From the NCBI GenBank assembly GCA_033063855.1, contig CP093831.1, positions 25,730,001 through 25,794,000 of the forward strand: a stretch of 64,000 nucleotides of DNA. The letters run 5' to 3'. The notes beneath the pieces were generated by a model, which saw only the letters and a list, made by a program, of their open reading frames with translations, was not told the origin of the DNA and did no database searches. How positions within the stretch are numbered: position 1 is the stretch's first letter; every line of letters starts with the position of its first letter. The DNA is from Smittia aterrima (taxonomy: Eukaryota > Arthropoda > Insecta > Diptera > Chironomidae). Shown piece after piece: positions 46,301 to 60,542 of this stretch. The position numbers and the translations under genes are program-made.

Positions 46301-47310
46301 AAATCATTCCTGTTTACTTCCTTGAGCAAATTTTACCGTTCTCCGGTTTGTCGTTAGTTTCTGACCTGAATGCAAGAAGGCGAGTCGACTTTTTCTGCTT
46401 CTCACAGACAAAGCCGCACGGGAACTCGTTTCTGGCTACGTCGTTCCTTTCGCAGAGATATTTGAAATGGATCACAAGGTTTCCGTGCCAAGCACAAACG
46501 CGTTTCGCAAAAGAGAGCGTAGGACGATGAAAATGTTCTTGAAAGTCAATACTTCACTGCAAGCTAAATAGCTTTTCCTTCAATCTCTGACCTTGATTAA
46601 TTTCGTCACAATTAATCTTCCTCTCAAAGTTTCTTTCTTTCGGGTTCTTTTCTCTTTTTCTTTATTTAATTAAATATTTCTAACGAGATTTTCCATCAAA
46701 GAATTTCTTGCTTCATGCTTGGAATGCCAAAAAGAAAAGACATAAACACCGGCACGAGGAAAAAAGTTGATGAACATGTGGTTGGTTGATTTGAGTGGGG
46801 CGATGAGATTGACGAAGACTCAGTTGGGGGGTTCGTTGAACTACGAGCAGAAAACGAATGAGTCGAGTGAAGAAATGTTATGTTAATTGTCTCGATTCGC
46901 TTTTTGTACGTGAAGGTTTTTCTTCATCGAAAACTTTTGAAAAATGAAAGAATCGAGCAAATTGATTTGGTTTAGTAGAATCAAGAGAAAAGTCAGACGA
47001 CGATAACATTTTTCATGAATGAAGAAACTTATGTTCTCACTAATTGAGTGAGCATTCAATTTGATAATCCTCCGACAAACAGTTTGAACACATTTCGAGA
47101 GAAGTACCGCAAATATTTTAAGCTCGAATAGTGAAATAAATATTGAATTGATTAAATTGATGAAAAGTTGCTCAGTCGACGAAAACTTAACGGTCGTTGA
47201 ATATTTGAAAAAGCTTTCATTTGTGTCTTGGCTAAGCTTCAAATTGTTGCTTAGATTGTTGCTCACAAAAAGCTCTCATTCTTAACTAATTTTTTGATTT
47301 TTATTTGCAG
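40332..47310. other. Gene-free stretch
   Basis: No supported gene. A 132-codon open frame at 45326-45724 has a TATAAAA 77 bp upstream but turns Phe/Leu-rich and low-complexity halfway. Around 43230-43400 a dense set of TAAT-type sites within less AT-rich sequence looks like an enhancer or conserved element; this is only an impression. Confidence 0.45.
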
Positions 47311-47460
47311 ATAAAAAACGTGAAACATGAATAATTTCTGATGACAATTACGAAGTCTAAGCGACTAATTCTCCTTGCCTTTATTTGTTGAGACTCTTCG
47401 TTCTCTTTCCTGCTTCATTTCGCTGCCGATACTTGTCGAAAGGACTTCATCACTTTACTT
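47311..47460 (+). other. Candidate non-coding exon
   Basis: 150 nt bounded by a textbook acceptor (GATTTTTATTTGCAG) and a donor GTAAGTAA. It contains short ATG-stop frames (for example MNNF then stop) and stops in all frames, fitting a 5'-UTR exon. Confidence 0.4.
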
Positions 47461-50400
47461 GTAAGTAAATACTTCTTAACTCAATACTTGTCATTTTAAT
47501 TGAATGTCGCATCAAAGCGAGAATCTGTTTGATGTTGAATTTCTTGGGAAAATCGAACGTCCTTTAAAATACAAGAAAATCCATTTTGCGACTTCGACTC
47601 CAAGGTTTGCTCTTGAGAAACATTTCAATCAAAGCAATTCAGACGAAAAATCGATTCAGCTACCGTCTCGATGACAACGTTTCCACAATTTTCCCATCAG
47701 ACGACAGATGAAACTATCTCTCGAGATGAACTCGAAGAAAACGAAGAAGATCGGAAAATTGTCTCTCTCGGTTCGGTTTGATTCCATTTGAATTGAAATT
47801 ATTTTGCGATGGTATCACATGTCACACGCGGACTCAGCAGTAAGAGGGAAGAGATTGTCATTTTGAATTAAATTCAATGTTTTCAAATTGGATCGAAAGC
47901 AGTCGGAGTGTGATCGAAACTAGTTTTAAACCTTCGACCGAAATATTTCCCTCTCATTGACTTTTATCCTGAACATTTCCCTTCGTTGCGATTCTCTGTG
48001 TGTGTGAGTGAATTTTGCTTGCACAAACACAAATTTGATTAATAAAATTCATTATTCACGAGGGCTTTTCATTGCTTTCCCCAGTTGCCCAACGAATGAT
48101 AAAGACTTTTCCACTTTCCCGTGAAAATGCTTGCGTTTTGTTTTTATTCTCTCGACGCAAACGTGTGTGGTTGTTATGAACGTTGCATTTCCTTCACTTC
48201 TCGAGTGTCAGGACATTAACCTTTCTCTCTCTCTCTTCCTCTCACTCGCTCCCCGCTTTGATTCAATATAAAATAAACACACAAGGCACCGAAAAAGAGT
48301 CGAGAACCCAGAACCATCGCATATGCGCTGCAACATTAAAAACATTTGCCATAGAGCTCGGTAGCTTCTTGTTATTGTTTCGGGTTTTGAATTATGAAAG
48401 ATGAAATGAGGAAAAAGTGCACACACATTGACATTACGAGCGGTTTGTTGAACAGCTCTCGGAGCAGCAGACAAACTACAATGCAGGATAATGTAAATAA
48501 TGGAAGCGCTATCGTTCGAGCCATATGCGATGATATTGAATCTCTCACACGAAGAGGCTTTCAATGATTGATGGGAGGGTGAAATGAGAGTTCGCTCAGG
48601 TTCAAACCTGATACAGATCACCATCCTCTGTCATGAGAGACAAGCTTCGTTACATCAGATGAGACATTTGCTTTGTCATTATCGCGTAATTGAAAACTCT
48701 CAGAATTAGATTTCATTAGAAAGATCAGCTGAACGATTTTTTCTTCTTTCTCTAGAAAACAAAGTTTCGTTTGAAGTCGAATCGCATTCCCGGAAAATTT
48801 ATTGATTTCCTTTCGTGAACTTTATTGAATTGCGTTGCGCAACGTCACTGCGAAGGAAACATAAAAGTTTGATTCGGTTTGGGTTGGGTATCGAGGCGTG
48901 GGATTGTCTGGTGCAATGACGTTTCTCTAATTAATTTACAGAATTGTGATTCGGTTTTCTTTCGTTCCCCAAAAAAACCAAGAAACCAACTTCAACTTTT
49001 TCTTGTTTACAGAGAAAACATCACACAACTCATTCCTTGAGTTCGTTTGCTGTTATTCTTTCTAAACGACGTGCTAAGGCGAGAGAAAAAGTTTCATCTC
49101 GAACGTCATGGCAGCTTCGAATGACAAAACAATGTCGAGAGCATAAAATTATCGATTCAAATTGTTAAACGCGCATTCGTGAAGCTGCAAATCGAATTCT
49201 CGTTTCACTTTCGCTGTCGAGAGGCTCACAAATTATGAGTTCTCAAGTTGAAATGTTTCTTTCACCTAAAAATATCCAACGAAGAGAGAAATCCAATTTG
49301 GAGTCACACACACACGAGAGAAGATTTATGCTCATGGCAACATTGAAACGTGATGAATTCTTATTTTTCCTCAAGAACCTTTTTTTTCCTTCGACGTCGA
49401 TGATGGTGATGTGGAGAGAAAAGGGCGAGAGCAGCAGCAACTTAAATGATTTTCAATTCTTATGTTGGCTGTTTACATTCATCATGCATCGACGTACATA
49501 AGAAACATGTGTTTCGTTTTATGTTTTTCCTTTCCGTCGCTTCGAACCGGTTCTCGAGTTAGAAGCTTCGTTCGAAGGTGCTGGCTGCTGCTGATCTATC
49601 TTTTGATGTCGTTTGGTCTCGTTTTTTACATTTCGGAGTTTTTCTTTTTCTTTTAATGCTTAAAAGCGGAGGAGAACAAAACAAAGAGATGAGTGGAGCG
49701 AAGCAATCCATCAGACTGATTGGGGATTGAAAGAGTTTCGAAGCTTAAAAGTGATTGATTCCAAAAAGTTCTTTGTTTCACTTTTCATTAGAGCAAGAGA
49801 AGCGAGAGATCCTTCGACAGGAAATAATCATTCGATGAATTAAAAGGAAGTTAAGGAAATAATGAAACTGCAAATGATAAGAGAAATGTCTTCTAATTAG
49901 TGGAATCAATTTCATTCAGACTTTGATCATCGGCTGATGAAAAATCTTTTCTTAGAACTTTTAATATTGCATCTCAAACTGAAACCAAATCCAATGGAAT
50001 TTTCGTGTGGGATGAAATGAACTCTCAGCTGCTCTGCTCTCGAAGGACTTGACACTGCTCATGATGTGAATAACAAAGTTCTTATGATCCGATTACTAAT
50101 TGAAATAAAGTTTTGTCTTACAAGACTTTCGAATGCTTTACAATTACTCTCCACGAGACTTATCCTCAACTTGAAGCTATTTAGCTTCACTGTCTGCTGC
50201 TGGATTACATTCGACACCACAGTCGTTTCGTTCTTAATGTAAAATCAGATAATTCGTTTGTGAAATGAAAAACTTCTCGGAGCCTTCGCAGCGACTTTGC
50301 TTCGTCTTGTTCATTCTCCAGTTTGTTGCTTTAAGCCGAGTTTTCCTTTTCCTTCCATTCTTGCTTTGTTGTGAGACCCGCGATGGGATTTTGACCGCTA

Positions 50401-53400
50401 TCAAGGTTTTGAAAGTCGAATGATGTGGAGAGAGAGAGAGAAGAGAAGTAAAACAATCTCGAGACCTCAGAGCAAACTCATTTCTAAACTACCCTGGATG
50501 CTGCAGAATTTACATTTTTTAATTAATGTTCTCGCTCGCATAGAAGAAGAAACGACAGCAGTTGTCAACACTGTTTTAGTTTGCAAAGGAAGCATCCAAA
50601 AAAATGATTTACGAGTCAGTAATTGCGATCCGTGAACTCTTGAAAGCGTCGACTCGATTTCAGAGCCTCGAGAATCATCCGGAGCGAGACCGCAGCATGT
50701 TTATTGTATGTTATTTCTTTATTAATGTTGAGAAGAAGAATGGAAGAAGAAAAGCCCCAAAGCAAACATCGAGACGGTCGTAAACACTCTACGTTCTGGT
50801 TATGCTTGTAAAGGGAGGAGATTGAATGAGAGAAATAAGAAAATCAGCTCACGAAGAAGTCTCTCGATGGAAACGAAACGAAACGAGCTCCAGACAATAA
50901 AGAATCATTATCGTTTTCATCGAGTAAAGAATGAAGAGCCCGAAACGACGACGCGATCATAAAAAGTAAAATATGTTAAGTTCAGGGCAGCCCGCAATGT
51001 CATTCGCTTAAGATCGAAGTCAAGAATGTTGGGAAAGTCTCTTGCCTTGGACTTTTCTTGAATTGTGTCTCTCCCTTGAAGTTTTTCTTTCCCAACCTAC
51101 ACACGATTCGACGTCGACTTCTCGGCATCGATGACGACGACGGAATGTTTATGAAAAGACAAATTTTATCCTCAAAAAAAAAAGTTTTGTTTTGTTTTGA
51201 GCTCAAGTTTTGAAGATGAGACTTCTCAACTTCTGCGTTGGATGAGACTTTGTCGCTTTATTAACGTCAACCGATGAAGCTTCACGGAGCCGTTGCCCTT
51301 TGCAGAAAAGCCAAGATAAGAATCGTTTTTAATCTCGAAAGCTTTGCAGCATCAGGAAGGGATTTGTTTACATCCAATCGAGACTCCCCATCGTCTTGAC
51401 TCGCTTCATCATCGACTTCATAATCTTTCGTAGAGAAGAATACAAGAATTGCTTTTTGTTTGATTGTTCAAGAGCCTCACCGTTCAATAAACTCTTTATT
51501 TTCTTGTAGCGTGTCGTCTTTCTTTCTTCCGAAAACTCAAGACGAGGTCTCCGGACGATCGAAATCATCATCCCGAGGTTTAAATATTTGCCTTTCTGCT
51601 TATGACGGAATCGTCGTCTCTTCTCGGAAATTGGATACTTGCTGACTGAGTGTCAGTTTGGTTGTTTGAAAGACACAATCTCTCATGCCCTCCAAGGAGA
51701 CCGCTCAGTGAGATCTTTCGAGGAAAGTGTCGATGTAGAACAACGAAAATCTCTGAGACGGATAATCTTTAAGGTTGAAAAAACTACTTTTCCAAAAATG
51801 ACGTTATGGTAACGGCAAAGTCCGTGAGAGCGTGAACGGGAAACCAAACTCCTGCTAAACGAAGCATGTGCCAGTTGCTATGATGATGATGATTCAATGA
51901 AAAAGTTGACAACGCAGCTCATACAGGAAGAGCGAGTTTGATATGAAAATGTGGCAAAGCAGCAGAGAAAAAAAGTGAATGGCGTTTTGTTCTTGATTCT
52001 TATTCGCATTTCAAACACAAAAAATAAATAAAAGAATACAAAAGCCGCAACCGAACGTTCTGGTTTTTCTCTGTTTTTGGAAGTCGCAGAATCTCAAAGT
52101 TTGACTCAATCCTTCGCTGCTTTGAATGCCTTCGGAACGAGAGAGAACATTGAAAACGTGATTATCGCAAATCGCTCGAAGCCTTCTCGATAATATCAGT
52201 GCGCAAAAAATCTCAGCAGAGTTCAAATCCATTTCATCCCTTGGCAACCGAATGCGGGCAGCGAGAACAAAAAAAAAATCGGAATTAAAAATTAAATTTA
52301 TTCTCGACTCAGTGCCGTGCGAAGCTCCGAGTGTGTGTGCGGCCACGTCTTTGTGTCTGTCGATTGTTTAAATATTTTACATTCAACGAAGCGAGTTCAA
52401 GGAAATTCGAAGCATACTTTTCATTCAACTTCAATGTTGTTTAATGCTGAGAATCGCTGCTTCTCTTTCGTCGTGAGCATAAAAATTTATGTTGCTGTCG
52501 TTCGAGCGAGAGATATTTAAACTTTTTGACGATTCGCTTGCTATTAAATTTAATTAGAGAACGTCGATCTCAACAGTCAAACTCAGCGAAGGTTGCAAAC
52601 TTAAAAAGAGCGATACCCAAACCGTTTCCACCGCTGCTGCTTCAGTTCGTAAATGAAATCATTTAAACCATAAAAAAATAAAGCTCCGTATGAGCTCATA
52701 TTACCGCCGTGTGTGCGCGAATACGCTTTGGCAAACATTAAAATGTCTTAAAGATTAAGGTTCAGTTTCATTCAACTTCGTTCGCAAAATCAAGTTCCAC
52801 GCTCAAAAAGCATTGAACGGTTGAGAGTTTTTTGCTTTCTTAACCTTGAAAATATCTAAAACTTTTGGCGTGTGCTTTAAATGCTTTTGTTGTTGAGAAA
52901 ATTCTGCGAGGAAAACTCTTTCGGAAAATGATCAGATCTTGTTTGACAACTTTAAGTCATCAGGAAACCTTTGAGTGTGATTTCCGATCATTTCATAGCT
53001 CACGGACGTTTCCTTCGATTGCGTTTAATGTCTTCGTAGCTGTTGTTACTTGTTGTTCAAATAAAAGTTGGTTGAATCAACTCCGACGAGTCGTCGTACC
53101 GAAAAATTTCATAAATAAGTAAAACACTCGTCGTCGACTCTTTTCCTTCTTCTCCGTTTACATGAACTTGCTCGCAAATAGACAGACAGAGACAGCTTTT
53201 TTCTTCTGCAAAGCGTGTGCTTCGTAAAATATTAAAGCTCTCGTTTCGCAATCCAGCGAAACAGTTCAATAAATTGTTCTTCCGAAGAGACAAGCGGTCG
53301 ATTGCCTGGCTTGGAACGTTCGTTCGTTGAGCAAACGAGAAACGACTTGTTAAATGCCATAAAATTGACTATTTGACTATTTCGGGCGCTGAGCTTTGCC

Positions 53401-56400
53401 GTTGTCGATATTTTTCGCACGTCTCTACCGTCGAGGCTATGGAATGGATCACTAATTGCCTTTACATGTGGTCGGTGCGAAGGTTTGAAGAACTCCAAAT
53501 ACAACCAAAGCTCTCACGATTAGTTCGCGAAATGAAAAAAAAAGTTCGCGAAGAGTTAAGAATCTTGTTGTGCGAAAAAGAATTCTTTTGAAGCAGCACA
53601 TCGCGCACACCTCTTCCTTCCAAGCGGCCACGGTCTTGTGATTTAACATTCATTGCCTCATAATTCTTTATTTAATTTATTCACTTCGTGGGAATCAATG
53701 GTTCCGCAACGGACATTCCAGTTCGCGAAAAAAAAAGAGAAAAATGTTTAATCATCAATACAACGCGGTTCCCTTCAAGACGATGATGACGTCAGTGGAA
53801 GTCGTTAACGCTTCGATTAATTGACGGGATCACGTTGCGAGCCTCAACTTCTCATATCGGCGAACGGATCGACTGCGGTCGATGATGATTTTTTAAAATG
53901 ACAGTCGCGAGAGTCCCGAGGCTGATGGGAAAGTAAATTGCCGGGACTTCTGAGAGCGTTGAAATTAATTCTCTTTTAACGACGCTTCATAAATCATTCA
54001 CTAATTGCTCGTCGCGGAATATTTTTTTTCCTTTCTCGCAAGTAATGGGAATTTATTGGCGCAGAGGGATTATTGGAAACATCAGAAGAAAAATTGACGT
54101 CGACCACCCCGAAAAAATGAAGAGACACAATCGATTCTTAGAGTTTCTCGGTTTACTGAAAGAAAAAGAAATGAATTTGAGGTAGAGAAGGATCCAGAGG
54201 AGGTTCAGGGGAGTAGAGAAGGTTCCAGGAACCAAACTGGTCTCTCAAATATCTGTCAAACTCTGATCACTTCATGAAGTCTAAGGATTTGATTGAGAAG
54301 GAGCCAGAGAACCTTTCAGGTACCTCAGGCCACTCTCCACACTCCAAACTTCTTCACAATAACAAATAACTTCCGTTTAAGGATTCCCCGATGCGAATCT
54401 CTAATCGATTTGTTAAACTATCCTCATCAATTTATCAGAATTTATTTTTATGCAAATATTTTTCTTCTCCATACGAAGAAGGTTTCCAGGAAGATGATGA
54501 TGCAAAAGGTGTTCGGATGACAAATTAACATCTCTCGACTTATTCGTGTTTTCCCTGAGCGAAGAAAAGAAAATGTTTAATGATCGAAGAAATCGGTTCG
54601 GCGAGACAAATTGATTATAGTCACAGAGAGAACAACATTCAACGAACTCTAAGCTTAGAATTATGATTTAACAAGTTCTCTGATGATTTATTGCGATCTC
54701 AATCTCGATCTTTTGTAACAAAACTGCTTCGACTATAATTACATTCAGTTCAGGGTTGGTTTTCGGCAACTTTTCACGCCAGGTGACTAAACAATGGCAA
54801 ATTTAAAGCACGCACTCTCACACACGCACTGGCCTCGGCCATGAAATGAGTTTCTGACTTCAAAGATATATTTGTCATAATCGGAAGTTGAGTTCAGGGT
54901 CGTAAGCTGCCTACGCGAATTAAATAAAACCTCGCGAAACTAAACTTGACTATGCAACAGCCCGAAGTTTGCATAGCTTGACAGGCCGATCGAGATTTCC
55001 AAATCGTGACACAATATTTACACACAACCGTCGATGTCTAAACATATTTTAAATTTTATTTTAATAAAAACGGAAATTGTTTCAACCGAACTCGATTCAG
55101 TTGTAAATTATTGGCCATTTACTTGTATGCGCTGCAGAGATCCATCTAATTTTATAAACCTAGCGAACGAGAAGGAACAGAAACTGGTCAATAGGTAGAA
55201 ACGAGCCATTTATTATGTTGCTCATTGTGTCGATGATGATGTTGTTTCTCGCTGGTTGAGTTTATTTTTTTTTTCGGTGTGTTATTTAAATCGATTTCGA
55301 GTTTTGTTGTTGTCGGGGTTTTGCTTTTTTTTCGAATCTTGTTGTTATACCGGAGATGAGGTCAACGAATTCGCCAGCTTCCATAAAGCGTTCTCAAGGT
55401 TAATTTCTATGGTTTCGCGAACGAGCGCAACTCGATCGATTCGATAACTCTTTTTTTTATTTTCGTTGATGATGATTCAATTCTCCCGTTGCATGTGAGT
55501 CGACGAACGAACTCATCGCATAGACCGACCTGATTGATTGTCATTTAAAATTTAAATGCAGAATTTGTCTCGAGAGCTAAGTGAAAAATCGGTTTCGTGT
55601 AAAGTGAGAAAATTTGTATCGAAATTGGATTTTTCTTTCTCTTCGAAATCTTTTTTCGTGTCGAGGTTGATGGACTTGAAGCGAAGGGAAATTTTCCAAT
55701 CAAATTAAATTGTCCCTAAGAAAAAAAGGCTTTTAACAGAGAATGACGCGACTTGAAGAGCCACCGTCGATTTGGGGTCGATTCTCAATCAACTTCGATG
55801 AGATTTCGATTTCTTTATTTCTCGAGAATTTATTAAATTTCGTTCGATGATGTTGTTGATCCGAAAGCGGCAAGAGGAAATGCCTCATCGTAAAAAATAA
55901 AAAGCTGGAGACTCGAGAATGATTCGATTAAAAAAAAGAAAAAGGAAAATACAGTAAATAAAGAAATATGGTGCTCGCTCTTGAAATGCTCGATCGATCG
56001 ATTGCGATGGAGCATAAAAAGACTTTTAAGAACCTTTTTAAGGAAAGCGGACGAAGAAGAGAAGTCGAATGATTTGAATCGAAAGCCACATCCTCATTTA
56101 AGGCTGTGAGACGACAAAAGTTCGGTCGGAAACGATTTTTTTCTTCTTGTCTTTGCTTTAATGTCAAGAGATTCAAAACTCTCATGAATTGCGACGCAGA
56201 AGTTTGAAGATTACTCAAATGCCAATTAAGCTCTTATCGAATGTCACAAAACGTTTTTTTTTGGGCAGATATTCCTCTGACTTTTGAGTCACAAGCGAGA
56301 GAAGTCTCTGACTCAAGAATAAATTCAAGTTTTTCATTCGATGACTCAACGAGAATTTCTTTTTAAAGTAAACTCATAAAAATTCTTTAACCTTTCGGAA

Positions 56401-57915
56401 CGAATCGCTCTCCACGTTTCGCCAAAGAATCAGCCGTGGCGTGTCTTTAGAGTTAACACATCTAACGATCATTAAATCAACTTAAAAGAGCAGACCAAGA
56501 ACGAGTATTGTGCTTGGACTTAAAGGTTTATCTAATCTCGGAACTGCCGCAGCTCAATTCATCCAAAAATAGAAAAAAGAAATGAGAAAATAAACCGAAA
56601 GTTAAACATCACGTCGAGTGAAACCGGTTGCGAGTCGAAAAAACTTGATTCTGGTTCTGGATTCTTGTGCTTCGAGTGGCGAGAAGACGAAAGACTTCTG
56701 CTTTAATCGATTCTTTGACGCATTAACTTCAATCTCCATAATTTTATGTTCTTTTCGTCTCGATGAGCTTTAATAACTTTCTTCGCACATGAACGTGTGT
56801 GACTTTATCCCTCTCGATCGATCCGAGAGGAGGGAACGTAATGGAAACGAACCAGATGTTGCGTTCGTTGCTGCACACGGAGAACGAGTTTTACGATAAA
56901 AAAAACTTATTTTCTCCATGTTTGCTGTTTTACGATGTGTGTGCATGGTTGTTAAATAACGACGACAATGACCCGAGCACCCCATTAATAATTCTTGATA
57001 CTTTTTTTTCTCGCTCCGCAAATTGCTCTCGTGCATTTTTATCCTATAAATGGGTGAATTTATTTTTAAGCAACATGAGCCGAGCTCTACAATTTAAACC
57101 AACGAAATTTATTGCTTGTTGTTCCCTCGCGCGCTCTTTCTCATTCTTAGAACATTTTTCACTTCTTATTGTGACACTGTAATCGCAGCTCGTCGTGATA
57201 TGTGTCAAGGACATGAGATTCTCTCGATGTTTTTGTACTTAACAACGATGTGGGGTATCTGCATAAATTTAGTGACTTTTCATCTAAAAATATTTCTCAT
57301 CTCAAGCTGAGTGAGGTTGATTCACGATTTTTTCGATTTCAAAATCACTTTGCTTCCAAAAAGAAAACGAAAACGAGTCGTAGAAGAATTCTAAGAATAG
57401 CTCAAGCCTAACTGCGACATTTCTCCAAGTGTGAATTCGTAGGAGAGCTTTAGGGGAGATCAAATCAACGTCAGCTCGCTTCAGCGACTTCAGCTCTTTA
57501 TTTGACGAAGACAAGGACAAGAAAAGCTTCTCGCGCTTGCATCCGAGAGTTCATAACTCTTTGCTAGAAATGTAACAATTGACGGTGTCAAACGCACAGC
57601 TGTTCAATAATGTTTTTTTTTTGCGCTCGGTCGAATTCTCCGAGCGATACTTCAAGCATGAAATATTAGCGAGACATGAGCAAAGTTGTTTTATCGATTT
57701 TGTCGAGAACGGAAAGGGAATGAAAAGCAGCTTAAGCGGCTTTGCCTCACTGCTCAGCGAGTCACTCACTGCTCACGTACACCTTTCCAAATTGTACATG
57801 TCGTGATTGATTTTTAACAATGAAAATCCATTTAAGAAGTGATATCATTGCATGACGTCATAAGCAATTCACTTTATTAATCCCAAACATTATTTTTCTA
57901 CCTGAATCGTTTCAG
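47461..57915. other. Gene-free stretch
   Basis: No supported gene in 10.5 kb. Open frames such as 48208-48624 (minus) and 56799-57182 (plus) have unlike-protein composition and opposite-strand rivals. Possibly intron of a plus-strand gene. Confidence 0.45.
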
Positions 57916-57973
57916 ACCAAACTGGAAGAGACTAACTATGAACTGGGAGTAGCTGATCGCAGCTGAATCGAAG
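57916..57973 (+). other. Candidate short non-coding exon
   Basis: 58 nt between a pyrimidine-rich acceptor ending GTTTCAG and a consensus donor AAG then GTAAGTG. A tiny upstream frame (MNWE then stop) lies inside. It could be the 5'-UTR exon immediately before the ATG exon at 60088. Confidence 0.45.
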
Positions 57974-60087
57974 GTAAGTGTTTCTCATTCATGAATTATT
58001 TAGTAATTCCGTCCGATACTTTCCTCGTTCACTAACTTGCCCTTCTAATGAAACAACCTCGAACGATGGCCACAACTATCATTGCCACTTTTACTGCTGC
58101 CATTGTGTGGTTGGCAATTTTCGTATCAGGCGAACTCTTTTACGTGAAAGAACAATTTTCCATGACCAGAGACCATAAACGAACCAGAAGATAATTTGCT
58201 TTTTTTCTTCTGATGATTTCGTTTTTTGTGTCTGAGTGGAAACCGTCAGCGAACCTTTCTCGAAACGAAGGGAAATAAGAATTGTCTTGATCTGAATGTT
58301 GTGAAGGTTTATCTGAAAGTAACGGAAAAAGTTTGAAGGAGGAAAACATTCGGTGCTCATGCCCAACGAATCTTTTCATGTTTGTAAAAGGAAGAACTCA
58401 TTTTTCTTCAGCTCAGTCCCGGACAAATTGCTCTTGCTACTCTTTTTCTTACATCAACTAAAGGATTTTTGCTTTTCCTTATGATAAATGGAAGAAGCTC
58501 CTTATCTAAAAAGCATAGAGAGCGTTATTAATGATTGTGGAGAATGAACGGATCCCTTTTCCTTCACCACCATCAACAAAACCACAATTCTCTTGTACAA
58601 TCAGCTCACAAATGAATTGTAGCTTCATTAGCAATGCTTTAGATGCCTCGTCTCTCTCTCTCTCATTCCGGAAACGAATTTCGCTTGTACTGTTTGCTTA
58701 TCCGATTTGGTTATTGATGAAGTGCCATTTTCTCTGATGCAAACACATCCCAATCGCTTTGGACAGAAAATCAATAAAACTCTTAATTGCAGAGAACGAA
58801 TTCCTCCTTATTACGACGGTCGTTTCGTATTTGCACATTGGCAGAGGAAATTAATTCTCTGCCTCGTAAATTGACCTCGCACGATGATCGTCGAGATTCA
58901 CACAGGACTCGCCAGTCATTACAGTAATTAGAAAATGTATTGCGATGTTGACGGAAGCTTTAATGTCGTAAAACTTTGCTTCCCCGAAAAACTTTCAACG
59001 TAATTATGATTGGGAAGTAAACACCACGAGCGAGAGGAAAAGTTTTGCTTTGAATAATGAAACTTTTGCGTCGCTAAAAGTTTTACGCTTTGCGCCACCT
59101 TCGAGTGAACTGGGGGTTGAAATTTAAAACGTGATTTCCTTCACCCATCGACGACATTCATTGCTTGCTTGCGTTATCAATTAGAGACTATTGAGTTGCC
59201 TTCGAAACTCCTCATCGCATTATGCATGACAGTGAGTGTGTAAATATTATTTTCATGTCGTCGTAGCTTTTAAGAGATTGTTTGTAAGCTTTTTGCTGCT
59301 CATGAATAATTTTCCGCTGCTTCACGAGTGAAACTTGCGAAACACTTTGCTCAAACTATGTTTACTCCCTCATCAAAATTTATTCACACAAACATAAATT
59401 CTTCTCGCAAAAATGTTTACTCTTCAACTGCGCATGAAGAGCAAAGTTCTGCTTCTCGTTTTGAAGGGAAAAGCTTCCGACTTTTGTCTTCCTTGAGGAA
59501 TCTAAATCTTTTAAATTCGAGAAGTATCTTCTGACTTTTTAGATTCTAAATCTGATTGAGCTTCTTGGAATAATCTCAAGTTTGGTTCAACGCTTTCAAA
59601 GCTAAACGCTTCGATTCACTTCCTGAATAAGGTTCTTTCACCTTCGAAAACAGAAGATTAACTTAAATGAATGATTTTAGCTCTCTCGTCCTCTCTCTCG
59701 TGTTTTTTGTTTTCCCTGAAAAAAGCTCTCACTTCCCCCCTCACAGCCCTCGAGCGTATCTCTCGAACGTAAAAGCTCTCACCAGTAAAAAGTCCCAGCG
59801 AATCGCGATGAGATGAATTCCTCTGAATCTCGAGAACTGAAATGTTAGCATCGCTTTACGTGCAAGGATGAAAATTCGATCGGTGAGGGTGTGCGCGTTA
59901 GCTTGGATAGCGAAAAAACACGAGAAAATCTCTGTGAAAGAAAAACGAAGGAAAGTTCACAACAGAACAGCGGAGGAAAATGTTTTGTGTTATGCCATGC
60001 CATTGCCAAACATACGATAGCTCTTTTCTCTATGACAAGTAGTTAGTATCGCCTCGTGGAGAACGCAAACTTGTTTCGTTTTCGCAG
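57974..60087. other. Gene-free stretch, possible intron
   Basis: No gene seen. It lies between two plus-strand candidate exons and starts GTAAGT and ends TTTTCGCAG, as an intron of 2.1 kb would. Confidence 0.4.
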
Positions 60088-60542
60088 TCGCTGGAAAAAT
60101 TTATTTTTAAAATCGTCGTTTCGTGGAAATTCTTTTTTCGGAGATCGCAAACAATGAATAATCATCATCACGCGACAGTAAGCTCGTCAACGAGGTGTAT
60201 CAATCGTGTCAATCAACACAAAGCCTATCGAGCGAACCCATCGAAGGCGAGACATCATCAGTTCAACTCACGACCAGGAATTTTTAATAGTTTCCTATTC
60301 CTACCGCCATCAATTAATAGCTGCTTAGTGAATCCGTTGTTTGTGGTGAATTTAAATTGTCAGAATAATTTCGACAGTGTTCTCGTCGAATTAGCGAATC
60401 AAGTGACATTGCCGGTCGGTCGACAATCGAATCATCAACAACGTAAAGCAAAAGTGAACGAGCCACTTTTAACATTGACACCTTTTCTGTGCTTCTTCCT
60501 GCCTCCGCTCGGTGTGAATAATCGTTCGATGGATTATTACAG
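60088..60542 (+). CDS. Candidate first coding exon of an unknown gene running off the right edge
   Basis: Acceptor TTCGTTTTCGCAG, then 66 nt of leader, then ATG at 60154, the first ATG of the exon and in an excellent fly context (GCAAACAATG). The frame is open for 129 codons to a donor at 60543 (ACAG then GTATTT) and would stop three codons later if unspliced. It begins MNNHHHATVSSST, is rich in Asn, Gln and His, and has a hydrophobic stretch (PLLTLTPFLCFFLPPLG, about residues 107-123) near the end that could be a signal anchor. No domain is recognised and no following exon lies in the window. The GTATTT donor is weak, and an alternative GTAAGC donor sits after codon 8 (60178). Confidence 0.4.

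Noticed and set aside
46883..47266. 127-codon minus-strand open frame
   Set aside because: AT-driven Ile/Leu/Phe/Asn composition, with no splice sites or conservation signals.
48208..48624. 138-codon minus-strand open frame
   Set aside because: Composition unlike a protein, including an Arg/Glu run copied from a CT microsatellite. Length expected by chance in 64 kb.
56799..57182. 127-codon plus-strand open frame
   Set aside because: A rival minus-strand frame overlaps it, and there is no recognisable motif or splice context.
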